The notes under the pieces were generated by a model. That model ran no database searches and was not told where the DNA came from. It saw only the letters and a program-made list of their open reading frames with translations. From the NCBI GenBank assembly GCA_903822005.1, contig CAIJNL010000006.1:36592-100591 (forward strand): 64,000 nt of DNA. Direction: 5' to 3'. The stretch is from an uncultured Nitrospiraceae bacterium. GTDB taxonomy: Bacteria; Nitrospirota; Thermodesulfovibrionia; Thermodesulfovibrionales; Dissulfurispiraceae. This document shows, piece after piece, positions 48,597 to 56,603 of this stretch. Each line of letters begins with the position of its first letter. Within the stretch, counting starts at the first letter, position 1. The position numbers and the translations under genes were made by a program.

Positions 48597-49631
48597 TTGA
48601 GTTATCAGCGCGAATTTGACAAAAAAATCAACGTCGGCATTATCGGAATCGGGTCCCACGGCTATCGTAACATCCTGCCGCTGATGAATTATCTTCCGGT
48701 AAAAGTCAAAGCAGTCTGTAACCGCACCGCAGACACAGGCAGAATTACTGCCACGCAGTATGCCTGCAACCATTATCAGACCCCAATGGAGATGTATGAA
48801 AAGGAAGACATTGATGCAGTTTTTATCAATGTCAACCCAAAGATTCATCCTTCAATGGTAATTGAAGCCCTGGACAGGGGGAAACATGTGTGGGTTGAAA
48901 AACCTGTTGCTACGCGGGCACGCGAAGTCGAAGACATGATCGCGCATCGCAAAGATCGTGTGGTTGTCGTGGGCTTTAAGAAGATATTCATGCCGGCCGC
49001 CGAAAAAGCGATCGAAATCGTGAATTCTCCGAAGTATGGCAATCTGCGGTCCGCACTCGCAGTATACCCGATGACCATCCCGGGCAACGGCCGGGAGATC
49101 CTCGAAAAAGGAGATGCGCCAAACTGGCTGCTAAACGGCGTTCACCCCCTCTCTTTCCTGATGGCTGTTGGCGGCAGGGTTTCGGCTGTCACTGCCGTCT
49201 GTAACGAGGCGAGAAACGGCATTCTTGCCTTACAATTTGCCAATGGGGCCTTCGGAACATTCCACCTGGCATCCGGTCCCCAGCCCAGACTCGAACGCTA
49301 TGCAGTGTATGCGGACAACTGGCAGCTGGATATCGAAAATACCCGGGTCAGTCTTTACCGCGGCTTCAAAGGAGTTCACGGCAAAATCACAAGCTATGCA
49401 CCTGAGGGAGATGACGGCGGCGCCATCGTCTGGGAAGCTTCCAACTGTCAGGCGGGCTTGGAAAACAAGGCCGAGTTTACCCAGGGCATGTACGCTGCGA
49501 TGATGTATTTCTGCGATTGTGTACTGCAAAACAGGACTGCTGAAAAAGGCACGCTAGAGTTTTCGCTGGAGATGATGAAAGTCTATGAAGCGGCATTGCT
49601 GTCCGAAGGGAAGACCATTCTAATAGAATAA
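48597..49631 (+). CDS. Gfo/Idh/MocA-family oxidoreductase
   Basis: The 344-residue protein starts with TTG at 48597, supported by GGGAGGGA six bases upstream. It has the Rossmann motif INVGIIGIGSHGYRN, the HVWVEKPVATRAREVEDM segment with the conserved EKP lysine, and the C-terminal alpha/beta domain with WLLNGVHPLSFL, where the histidine is the usual catalytic position. The family dehydrogenates or isomerises sugars, inositols and derivatives with NAD(P). It starts the plus-strand operon divergent from the kor block. Confidence 0.9.
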   Translation: MSYQREFDKKINVGIIGIGSHGYRNILPLMNYLPVKVKAVCNRTADTGRITATQYACNHYQTPMEMYEKEDIDAVFINVNPKIHPSMVIEALDRGKHVWVEKPVATRAREVEDMIAHRKDRVVVVGFKKIFMPAAEKAIEIVNSPKYGNLRSALAVYPMTIPGNGREILEKGDAPNWLLNGVHPLSFLMAVGGRVSAVTAVCNEARNGILALQFANGAFGTFHLASGPQPRLERYAVYADNWQLDIENTRVSLYRGFKGVHGKITSYAPEGDDGGAIVWEASNCQAGLENKAEFTQGMYAAMMYFCDCVLQNRTAEKGTLEFSLEMMKVYEAALLSEGKTILIE

Positions 49632-49787
49632 CTATCTAACCCTGATCCTGAAATTGGGGGATGACATTTCAAGTTCACCCGCTTGAACTCAAACTCCTGC
49701 GACCTTGTGAGAGCATTGAGCTCCTTAACTACTACCGACAATTAAATATGTCGAAATCTGGACGAAACGAATCAGAGAGGGGATAAA

Positions 49788-51041
49788 ATGAAGATAATGG
49801 AAGGCAAGAATTACCGATGGTGGGTCGTTTTTTTACTCTGGACAGGCTGCATTACGAATGCCATGGATCGTGGAAGCCTCGGCGTGGCAGCTCCATTTAT
49901 CATGAAGGATCTGGGTATTGATCCCGCACTTATGGGACTTGTACTGTCATCGTTTTTTTGGACTTATACAGCCATGAATATTCCCGCCGGCGTACTGGCC
50001 GATAAATTCGGGGCCAAAACAGCCCTGGGCTGGTCGGCATTTATATGGTCCGGATTGACCGCCCTGACCGGAACCGCAGGCGGCTATGTTTCTCTGATTC
50101 TCTTCAGGCTCGGAGTCGGCGCAGGCGAGGCTGGAATTCAGCCAATCAACATCAAGGTTGTCAAAAATAACTTTCCGACGGAAGAACGCGGAACAGCTGT
50201 CGGCATGTACAACTCCGGAATGCGCGTAGGGCTGGCCGTGGTGCCGATATTAATGGCCTTCCTGATGAGCGCATGGGACTGGCGTGTCGCTTTTTACATT
50301 ACAGGTATTATCAGTTTGTTGTGGGTGGCATTATGGTATTTCACCTTTAAATCGGACAAGCCGGAAGCATTAAAAGCTGGTGAAGTCGCTGAAAAGATAC
50401 CGTGGAGGGAACTTCTCAGACACAGATCAATTGTTGGCATTGTAATATCGAAATTTTTCCAGGACTATATGTACTATCTTTTTATTACCTGGCTGCCTGC
50501 CTATCTGGTGATGGACCGCGGCTTTACCATCATAAAAATGGGCTGGTGGGCGTCAATGCCGTGGATATTTACTTTCTGTGCTTTACCTCTGGTAGGCATA
50601 CTTTCCGACAGGCTGATCAAGAGGGGCATGACGGTCACAAACTCCCGCAAAGGGATGATTATCGCAGGCCATGCGGTGGCATCCACGGTGGTGTTTGCAG
50701 TGTATACAGACAGTGCCATGCTGGCCATGTGGCTGATGACGATAGCGGTAGTCTTTGAATCCTCCGCAAGCACCATTATGATGGTCACCTGCGCTGAAAT
50801 CGCCCCGCCGAATGCTGCTGGCGCAGTTGCCGGTATAATGAACACGGCTGCCGGAGTGGCGGGAATAGCTGCTCCCCTGATTACAGGCATACTACTGCAG
50901 ATTACCGGCAGTTTCCAGCAGGCCTTTGCCCTCGCAAGTGTGTTTATAATTATCGCCGCGTTGACAATGTGGTTTGTCGTCGGCAAGATTGAACAGATCA
51001 GTTTTGACAAGAAACCCTCTGAAGCATCCGTCAAAGGGTAG
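49788..51041 (+). CDS. MFS transporter, ACS/GlpT-like
   Basis: The 417-residue transporter has the N-terminal NAMDRGSLGVAAPFIMKDLGI, a PAGVLADKFGAKTALGW loop and about twelve helices. It belongs to the anion:cation symporter group but is distinct from the two duplicated transporters of the kor block. AGAGGGGA precedes the ATG. It lies 12 bp before the GlpA-like flavoprotein gene, so the two are co-transcribed and probably handle the same compound. Confidence 0.9.
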   Translation: MKIMEGKNYRWWVVFLLWTGCITNAMDRGSLGVAAPFIMKDLGIDPALMGLVLSSFFWTYTAMNIPAGVLADKFGAKTALGWSAFIWSGLTALTGTAGGYVSLILFRLGVGAGEAGIQPINIKVVKNNFPTEERGTAVGMYNSGMRVGLAVVPILMAFLMSAWDWRVAFYITGIISLLWVALWYFTFKSDKPEALKAGEVAEKIPWRELLRHRSIVGIVISKFFQDYMYYLFITWLPAYLVMDRGFTIIKMGWWASMPWIFTFCALPLVGILSDRLIKRGMTVTNSRKGMIIAGHAVASTVVFAVYTDSAMLAMWLMTIAVVFESSASTIMMVTCAEIAPPNAAGAVAGIMNTAAGVAGIAAPLITGILLQITGSFQQAFALASVFIIIAALTMWFVVGKIEQISFDKKPSEASVKG

Positions 51042-51053
51042 AGAGGTATTCAG

Positions 51054-52508
51054 ATGAATCAAGTATATGATGTATTGATAATCGGAGGCGGGGTTGTAGG
51101 AAGTGCGATTGCCAGGGAGTTTTCGAGGTATAAGCTGAAAATAGCGGTTCTCGAAAAAGAGCTTGACGTATGCTGTGAAACAAGCGGAAGAAACTCGGGC
51201 GTATTACATGGAGGCTTTACTTATAAGCCGGGCTCCCTGCGGGCGCTCTGCAGCGTCGAAGGCAACGCGGAATTTGACAAAGTGGCGGAAGAACTGGATG
51301 TTCCATTCAGGAGAACTGGCAAAGTGGTGGTCGGGTTTACCGACAGCGACATGCAAAGCCTGCTGAAATATAAGGCCGTAGGGGAGGAAAACGGGGTGCC
51401 TGGCCTCGAAATTATAGACAAAAAAAGGCTGGAAGAGCTTGACCCAAGCGCGGGCGGAGAATTCGCGATGTACTCCCCCACATCGGGCATCTTAAATCCC
51501 TTTATTTATACAATCGCTCTTGCCGAAAATGCCAAACAGAACGGCGCGGAGTTCTTTTTTGATAATGAGGTAACCGGCATTAAAAGAGTTGGCGCTATTT
51601 ATGAGGTCACGACTACAAAGACAGTATACAAAAGCAGGTGGGTTGTGAATTCAGCCGGATTAAACTCGGCCAAGATATCTACCATGCTTGGGATTGACGG
51701 CTATACGATTGGAGGCTTCAAAGGGGAGTACATAATCCTCGACAAAAACGCCGGAAGATATATTAATATGCCGGTCTATCCGGCGCCCGGCCCTACAGGT
51801 GGGTTTGCTACCCATGCGACTCCCACTGTTGACGGGAATGTCTTAATCGGGCCGGATTCAGAATTAGTGGAAGACTTCGAGGATTATACAGTCACAACAC
51901 CTTCTTTCGAAGATCTGATTATTGACGGCCAGAAAATGTTCAAATACGTAAAAAAGGAGTATTTTATCAGGGGTTTCGCCGGAATCAGACCAAAGCGCAT
52001 CAATAAAGAAACTAAGCAGGCACTGGACTTTGTGCTTGAGGCAAGAGAGGAAACGCCCAATGCCATTAATCTTGTGGGCATAGAGTCACCGGGTGTAACA
52101 AGCGCATTGCCGCTTGCAAGAAGAACAGTTGCGCTCTTCAGGAAAAAAGAAAAATTGGTTAAGAACACGAAATTCAACCCAAAAAGGAAAGGGATTGTAA
52201 GTTTTGCCAAGCAGAGCGACAAGGGTAAAAAGGCACTTATAAAGAAAGACCCGAATTACGGCGAGATCATATGCAGATGCGAAACCATTACAAAAGCGGA
52301 AATATTACAGGCTGTCCATAATAGCCTCGGTGTTGCTACTGTTACAGGGATAAAAAACAGGACCCGCGCCATGATGGGCAGGTGTCAGGGTGGTTTCTGT
52401 GAAACGAGGATCACTGAAATTATTCAGCGGGAACTCGGAAAAAAAGAGACCGAAGTCATCTACTCAAAACCGGGTTCTGCAATGTTTACGGGGAAGGTGA
52501 GAATATAA
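51054..52508 (+). CDS. GlpA-like FAD-dependent dehydrogenase with BFD [2Fe-2S] domain
   Basis: The 484-residue protein has a GxGxxG dinucleotide site (IIGGGVVGSAIAREFSRY), a DAO-type FAD domain and a C-terminal BFD-like cluster domain starting GEIICRCETITKAEI with a later GRCQGGFCE, giving four cysteines. This is the design of GlpA-type anaerobic glycerol-3-phosphate dehydrogenases and of L-2-hydroxyglutarate oxidase relatives. It overlaps the next gene by TAATG and is followed by two more genes seen together in Thermotoga-type GlpA clusters. The true substrate here may be a hydroxy acid rather than glycerol phosphate. Confidence 0.9.
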   Translation: MNQVYDVLIIGGGVVGSAIAREFSRYKLKIAVLEKELDVCCETSGRNSGVLHGGFTYKPGSLRALCSVEGNAEFDKVAEELDVPFRRTGKVVVGFTDSDMQSLLKYKAVGEENGVPGLEIIDKKRLEELDPSAGGEFAMYSPTSGILNPFIYTIALAENAKQNGAEFFFDNEVTGIKRVGAIYEVTTTKTVYKSRWVVNSAGLNSAKISTMLGIDGYTIGGFKGEYIILDKNAGRYINMPVYPAPGPTGGFATHATPTVDGNVLIGPDSELVEDFEDYTVTTPSFEDLIIDGQKMFKYVKKEYFIRGFAGIRPKRINKETKQALDFVLEAREETPNAINLVGIESPGVTSALPLARRTVALFRKKEKLVKNTKFNPKRKGIVSFAKQSDKGKKALIKKDPNYGEIICRCETITKAEILQAVHNSLGVATVTGIKNRTRAMMGRCQGGFCETRITEIIQRELGKKETEVIYSKPGSAMFTGKVRI

Positions 52509-53746
52509 TGGCAATCATAAAAAAAGATGTTGTCATCGTGGGCGGCGGCCCGGCTGGTCTCGCTGCCGCAGTTCAGCTCTGGGACAGGGGAATCAGGAAA
52601 ATCGTCATCCTCGAAAGAGAAAAGCAACTGGGCGGTATTCTCAGGCAATGTATACATGACGGTTTTGGCCTTACCAGATTCGAAGAGTCATTAAGTGGTC
52701 CCGAGTATTCACAGCGGTTTCTTGATCTGGTAGCTGAAAAGAAAATCGAGTATAGTACGGAAACCGCCGTAATTAATATTACCCCCGACAAAAAAGTCAC
52801 GGCCGTTTCAAAAAGAGGCCTGCTGGAGTATGAGGCAAAAGCTGTGATACTTACGATGGGCTGCAGGGAAAGGACAAGAGGCGCTATAAGCATTCCCGGC
52901 ACGAGGCCTGCCGGTATTTATACTGCCGGCGTAGCGCAGTGCTACATCAACCTGCACAATACGATGGTGGGCAGGGAAGTGGTCATTCTTGGCTCGGGCG
53001 ATATCGGCATGATTATGGCCAGAAGGATGACGCTGGAGGGTGCAAAGGTAAAGGCCGTATTTGAAGTATTGCCCTATCCGAGTGGTCTGCCGAGGAATAT
53101 CGAGCAATGCCTGAATGATTATGATATCCCTCTCTATTTGAGCCATACCATTACGAACATAAAGGGCCGGTCCAGGCTGGAAGGGGTGACCGTTTCCAGG
53201 GTTGATGAACAGATGAAGCCAATTCCGGGAACAGAAAAAGGCTACGATTGCGACACCCTGATTCTGTCTGTTGGATTGATCCCGGAGAATGAGCTGTCAT
53301 CGGCCTGCGGGGTGGAATTGGACAGCAGGAATAAAGGGCCTGTTGTGGATGAAAACTACCAGACTACAATAGAAGGGATCTTTGCCGCCGGTAATGTGTT
53401 ACAGGTGCATGATGTAGTGGATTTTGTGTCCCTGGAAGCTGAAGATCTTGCCGACAGCGTGGCTGAGTACATTAACAAGGGGAAGCTGGCAGCTTGCGCC
53501 ATCCAGGTAACTGCAGACGCAAGTATAGGTCACGTTATACCCCAGAAAATAAGCGGTGGGAAGGATTTCAAGATTTCGATGCGCGTGAGGAAACCGCTTA
53601 GAGATTGCGAAATAGATATCATGCAAAATGAGGATCTAATTACAAAGGTAACGATGAAAAAAGCTATACCCGCGGAAATGATACAGATCAAAGTGAAAAA
53701 AGCTGATATAAAATCAACAGACAATATCAGGGTGGTGGTGAAATGA
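52508..53746 (+). CDS. NAD(P)/FAD-dependent oxidoreductase, partner of the GlpA-like protein
   Basis: The 412-residue protein has two dinucleotide-binding motifs, VVIVGGGPAGLAAAVQL at the N terminus and EVVILGSGDIGMIMARR near residue 155, and a C-terminal extension after the FAAGNVLQVHDVVD flavin motif. It resembles the NADH-oxidase-like subunit encoded beside GlpA-like proteins in Thermotoga and relatives. Its start overlaps the GlpA-like stop and its end overlaps the DUF1667 gene (ATGA), so the three are made stoichiometrically. It probably moves electrons between the flavoprotein and NAD. Confidence 0.9.
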   Translation: MAIIKKDVVIVGGGPAGLAAAVQLWDRGIRKIVILEREKQLGGILRQCIHDGFGLTRFEESLSGPEYSQRFLDLVAEKKIEYSTETAVINITPDKKVTAVSKRGLLEYEAKAVILTMGCRERTRGAISIPGTRPAGIYTAGVAQCYINLHNTMVGREVVILGSGDIGMIMARRMTLEGAKVKAVFEVLPYPSGLPRNIEQCLNDYDIPLYLSHTITNIKGRSRLEGVTVSRVDEQMKPIPGTEKGYDCDTLILSVGLIPENELSSACGVELDSRNKGPVVDENYQTTIEGIFAAGNVLQVHDVVDFVSLEAEDLADSVAEYINKGKLAACAIQVTADASIGHVIPQKISGGKDFKISMRVRKPLRDCEIDIMQNEDLITKVTMKKAIPAEMIQIKVKKADIKSTDNIRVVVK

Positions 53747-54105
53747 GGAAAGAATATACATGTATCATGTGTCCGACTGGCTGTGAAATGGAGGCTGAAA
53801 TAGATGGAATGACGATATCGTCGGTAGAAGGCGCAGCATGCAATAAAGGTGTCGAATATGTCGAGCAGGAGATTCTGAACCCGCAAAGGAATATTGCCAC
53901 TTCGGTGCTGGTTGAAAACGGGGATATTCCCCTTGTTAGTGTGAGGCTTACCGGCACCATTCCAAAAGCCAGGATATTCGATGTAATGAATGAAATAAAG
54001 AAGGTAAGACTGTCGGCTCCCGTAAAGATGGGGCAGATCCTGATAAAAAATGTGGTCGGTCTTGATAGTGATGTTATTGCAACTAAAAATGTTTACGTGA
54101 AGTGA
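53743..54105 (+). CDS. DUF1667 zinc/iron-sulfur-type small subunit
   Basis: The 120-residue protein begins with CIMCPTGCEM and a later cysteine in AACNKGVEY, four cysteines that suggest a metal or cluster site, and continues with the conserved LTGTIPKARIFDVMNEI. DUF1667 proteins accompany GlpA-like and NAD/FAD partner proteins in anaerobes. The catalytic role is unknown. It is the last gene of the operon, which ends in a strong terminator. Confidence 0.9.
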   Translation: MRKEYTCIMCPTGCEMEAEIDGMTISSVEGAACNKGVEYVEQEILNPQRNIATSVLVENGDIPLVSVRLTGTIPKARIFDVMNEIKKVRLSAPVKMGQILIKNVVGLDSDVIATKNVYVK

Positions 54106-54143
54106 ATATCATAAAATTGAATCTGTTGACATCGATTAGGCAA

Positions 54144-54174
54144 TAAAAAAAGGGGGCAATCAAGCCCCCTTTTT
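54144..54174. terminator. Bidirectional rho-independent terminator
   Basis: GGGGGC at 54152-54157 pairs with GCCCCC at 54164-54169 around a 6-base loop, with an A-run before and a T-run after, so it can end transcripts from both directions. It lies between the DUF1667 gene and the convergent TIM-barrel gene. Confidence 0.93.
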
Positions 54175-54211
54175 CATATCAGTAATTATCCTGCAAAAAA
54201 TCGTCCTGAAT

Positions 54212-55162
54212 TTAATAGTTCTTCTTCAGGTATTCAATGCTCTTGATGTGATTGGCAGTAGCTTCAGCCAGGGTATTTGCGGCATCCAGTTCTATAGCGA
54301 TATAGTTCTTACGGTATTTTTTCAGGTATGTAAAATATTCTTCAAACGGAAGATCGTTACCGTTCAATACCGGCTGGGCCTTAAGCTTGATTGAAGACTT
54401 CAGATGGGTATAACCGATCTTTTCTGCGTTATCATCCATGAAACTTTTAATCTGGTCCGCACTGCTCGGCACCCTAGTAATGCAGAAAAAGTTTGCCACA
54501 TCGAGCTGTAAGCCGACATTGGAATTTACCCCTTTGCTGCCAAAGAAATCAGCTGTGCCAAAGGTGTTTATGCCGTCTCCTTTAATCCCTTCCCGGGCAT
54601 TCTCAATCAGAAATTGCAGGCCAAACATCTTGGCAGTATTGGCGGCCTTATTGGCATTTTCTATGAGTTGCTTGAATTCAGCCGCTGTCCAGTACTGTTT
54701 GCTGGTATCTTTGACCATTTCGTTGCCATTGCCGCCGGTGCGCACAACTTTGGGGCCATTCAATACATTCGCATTGGCTATTGCCCTGGAAAAGATCTCC
54801 CAATAATTCGCATCAAGCAGGCCGGGGTTCACGGCTAAAACAATTTCGACGCCCTTCTTTTTTCCATAAGCTGCCAAATCTTTACATTCTGCCAGTGTGA
54901 GCTTGGCTTCGGGGTCACGGATTTCGATAAATGAGAATCCTTGTTTGCTTGCAAAATCGAGCATTTTCTTGATGTTAGCTACAGTCGGAGGCATTACCTT
55001 TGCAAAATTTTGTGTTGTAAATCCAATCTTGAAATCAGGATACTTTTTAAGAACTATTTTCTTGTCTTCCCCGTAGGCGCACGTCTGGGAGAAAAATATC
55101 AGGCAAAGCAATAAAACTATACCCTTTACCATCCTGCTGCCATTCATCATTGCATTCTTCAT
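54212..55162 (-). CDS. Exported sugar-phosphate-isomerase-like TIM-barrel protein
   Basis: The 316-residue protein has a signal peptide (about 1-31, ending CAYGED) and a xylose-isomerase-like TIM barrel (AP_endonuc_2 type). Features include KIGFTTQNFAKVMPPTV, SFIEIRDPEAKL, QFLIENAREGIKGDG, GLQLDVANFF and GYTHLKSS, with acidic and histidine residues at the usual metal positions. Periplasmic members of this superfamily are less common than cytoplasmic ones; a role on modified sugars is plausible beside the Gfo/Idh operon. GGAGGGGG precedes the ATG at 55162. Confidence 0.85.
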   Translation of the reverse strand: MKNAMMNGSRMVKGIVLLLCLIFFSQTCAYGEDKKIVLKKYPDFKIGFTTQNFAKVMPPTVANIKKMLDFASKQGFSFIEIRDPEAKLTLAECKDLAAYGKKKGVEIVLAVNPGLLDANYWEIFSRAIANANVLNGPKVVRTGGNGNEMVKDTSKQYWTAAEFKQLIENANKAANTAKMFGLQFLIENAREGIKGDGINTFGTADFFGSKGVNSNVGLQLDVANFFCITRVPSSADQIKSFMDDNAEKIGYTHLKSSIKLKAQPVLNGNDLPFEEYFTYLKKYRKNYIAIELDAANTLAEATANHIKSIEYLKKNY

Positions 55163-55213
55163 ACTTACCCCCTCCTGTTTTTTTGCGTATTAACGGAATT
55201 AAAGACATAATTT

Positions 55214-55258
55214 TTGGTAGTCCCAACGGGAGTCGAACCCGTGTCTTAGCCTTGAGAG
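55214..55258. repeat. 45-bp exact copy of the tRNA-Glu 3' half (att-like direct repeat)
   Basis: These 45 bases are identical to 55914-55958, exactly 700 bp away. They cover the tRNA from the anticodon loop through the CCA end plus one flanking base. The copy is only a fragment, without the 5' half. It lies between the TIM-barrel gene and the toxin gene, six bases short of the toxin stop. The arrangement is that left by integration at a tRNA anticodon-loop/3'-end attachment site. Confidence 0.93.
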
Positions 55259-55263
55259 TATCC

Positions 55264-55518
55264 CTAATAGTGATATCTCAGCTGCGCGATAATTATAGCA
55301 TCTTCTGCCTGCCTGTAGACAATTCTATGTTCATCGTTGATGCGGCGTGACCAGAAGCCCGATAACCCATGTTTGAGCGATTCCGGCTTACCAGTCCCGG
55401 AGAAAGGGTCGCGCATGATGTCCTTGATTAGTATATTAATACGCTTGAGAATCTGCCTGTCGGTTTGCTGCCAGTAAAGATAGTCTTCCCAAGCATGCTC
55501 TGAGAAAATCAGCTTCAT
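55264..55518 (-). CDS. yoeB: YoeB-family toxin
   Basis: The 84-residue protein matches YoeB in length and sequence pattern: MKLIFSEHAWEDYLYWQQTD at the start, LKHGLSGFWSRRINDEHRIVY in the middle, and the terminal LRYHY. The histidine, arginine, glutamate and terminal tyrosine of the RNase site are kept. YoeB is a ribosome-dependent mRNA interferase. Its start overlaps the antitoxin stop (ATGA). Confidence 0.94.
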   Translation of the reverse strand: MKLIFSEHAWEDYLYWQQTDRQILKRINILIKDIMRDPFSGTGKPESLKHGLSGFWSRRINDEHRIVYRQAEDAIIIAQLRYHY

Positions 55519-55766
55519 TCTGTCAAAGAATGCTCTCTGCCGCCGCCCTGCTCCAGCTCTGCTATCGATTCAAGAAGCCGCTTGGCATTAGCCGGTACGC
55601 GCAGCAGATATGAAGTCTCCTCAAGTGCCTTGAAATCTTCAAGAGAAAGCATCACTACCGAGTCTTCCTTCTGACGTGTTATGATCACGGGATCGTGGCT
55701 TTCGCACACCTTCTTCATTGTTGAAGCCAAGCTGGTACGGGCCTTGGAATATGTTATGCTGTCCAT
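55515..55766 (-). CDS. yefM: YefM-family antitoxin
   Basis: The start is the ATG at 55766 (MDSITYSKARTSL), preceded by GGAGGG; the frame is open upstream to 55823, but that part is the operator/promoter. The 83-residue protein has the Phd/YefM fold with SKARTSLASTMKKV and VIITRQKEDSVVMLSLEDF. It neutralises YoeB and represses the operon. Confidence 0.93.
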   Translation of the reverse strand: MDSITYSKARTSLASTMKKVCESHDPVIITRQKEDSVVMLSLEDFKALEETSYLLRVPANAKRLLESIAELEQGGGREHSLTE

Positions 55767-55777
55767 TTTTTTCCCTC

Positions 55778-55823
55778 CGCATGTTGTACAAGTTATTGTA
55801 CAACATGCGCAAGCAATTGTCAA
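55778..55823 (-). promoter_or_regulatory. yefM-yoeB promoter with overlapping TGTACA operator
   Basis: A perfect dyad with 14-base arms (CGCATGTTGTACAA at 55778-55791 and its complement at 55796-55809) contains two TGTACA cores, the known YefM-binding motif. On the minus strand, TTGACA (55823-55818) and TACAAT (55800-55795) are 17 bases apart, so the operator covers the -10 element. Further TTGTGAT/ATCACAA boxes lie at 55837-55843, 55851-55857 and 55862-55868. Confidence 0.85.
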
Positions 55824-55914
55824 TTTTCGCCACTAATTGTGATGATTTCTATCACAAATTTATCACAATCGTATAGGTTGAGTGATGCTCAAGGTTTATA
55901 AGTCCTTGAAAAAT

Positions 55915-55990
55915 TGGTAGTCCCAACGGGAGTCGAACCCGTGTCTTAGCCTTGAGAGGGCTATGTCCTAGGCCTCTAGACGATGGGACC
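55915..55990 (-). tRNA. tRNA-Glu (anticodon CTC)
   Basis: The 76-base gene, read on the minus strand, starts GGTCCCATCGTCTAGAGGCC and ends in an encoded CCA. The acceptor, D, anticodon (loop CTCTCAA) and T arms (GGTTCGACTCC) fold canonically. Its last 44 bases, plus one flanking base, are repeated at 55214-55258. Confidence 0.95.
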
Positions 55991-55999
55991 GTAGAATGA

Positions 56000-56073
56000 T
56001 GGCTGGGGGACTAGGATTCGAACCTAGATAGGCAGAGTCAGAGTCTGCAGTCCTGCCATTGAACGATCCCCCA
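56000..56073 (-). tRNA. tRNA-Gln (anticodon CTG)
   Basis: The 74-base gene on the minus strand starts TGGGGGATCGTTCAATGGCA, has anticodon loop CTCTGAC and ends CCA. All four arms pair. It lies nine bases upstream of tRNA-Glu in the same transcript. Confidence 0.94.
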
Positions 56074-56087
56074 AACACAAGAGTAAT

Positions 56088-56117
56088 ACAATAAAAAAAA
56101 TCACCTATACAAGTCAA
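56088..56117 (-). promoter_or_regulatory. Probable tRNA operon promoter
   Basis: On the minus strand, TTGACT (56117-56112) and TATTGT (56093-56088) are 18 bases apart, with tRNA-Gln starting 14 bases after the -10 element. The -35 overlaps the end of nrdR. Confidence 0.45.
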
Positions 56118-56587
56118 CCGCTGACTTTGTTGCCCTTGTCGTCAAAGAGGTTTTTGACCTCTTTGATCAGGTCGTTGATGTCCCTGAACTGGCGGTAAAC
56201 GGAAGCGAATCTTACGTATGCAACCTTGTCCAGGTCCTTGAGCGCGGACATGATCTCTTCACCGATCCAGGAACTCTGGATCTCCTTTACGCCCAGCCCC
56301 ATGAGTTTCTGCTCAATATTCTTCTCTATCTCTTCGAGGCTGCTTATCGGTATAGGCCGTTTTTCGCAGGCCTTCTTGAGGCCGCTCAAAATCTTGTATC
56401 CGTCGAAAAATTCCCGGCTGCCGTCTTTTTTAATGACCATGGGAAAAGGTTCGTCAACCCTCTCATAAGAAGTAAATCTCTGGTCGCACTTAAGGCATTG
56501 TCTCCTGCGACGTATTACATCTCCGTCTTTGGCCATCCTCGAATCAATGACCTTGTCTTCTATGCTGCCGCAGAAAGGGCACTTCAT
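56114..56587 (-). CDS. nrdR: Transcriptional repressor NrdR
   Basis: The 157-residue protein has the N-terminal zinc ribbon (CPFCGSIEDKV, CLKCDQRF) with four cysteines and an ATP-cone domain with VIKKDGSREFFDGYKI. NrdR senses dNTP levels and represses ribonucleotide reductase genes. It follows glyA in the order rpiB-glyA-nrdR, which is widely conserved. Confidence 0.96.
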   Translation of the reverse strand: MKCPFCGSIEDKVIDSRMAKDGDVIRRRRQCLKCDQRFTSYERVDEPFPMVIKKDGSREFFDGYKILSGLKKACEKRPIPISSLEEIEKNIEQKLMGLGVKEIQSSWIGEEIMSALKDLDKVAYVRFASVYRQFRDINDLIKEVKNLFDDKGNKVSG

Positions 56588-56603
56588 GGCAGCTTATTAT
56601 GCC

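Noticed and set aside
55767..55823. Cysteine-rich upstream extension of the antitoxin
   Set aside because: The cysteine codons come from the TGTACA operator; a strong GGAGGG site sits just before 55766.
55837..55857. CRP/FNR-type site upstream of yefM
   Set aside because: The spacing between TGTGA and TCACA is nine bases, not six.
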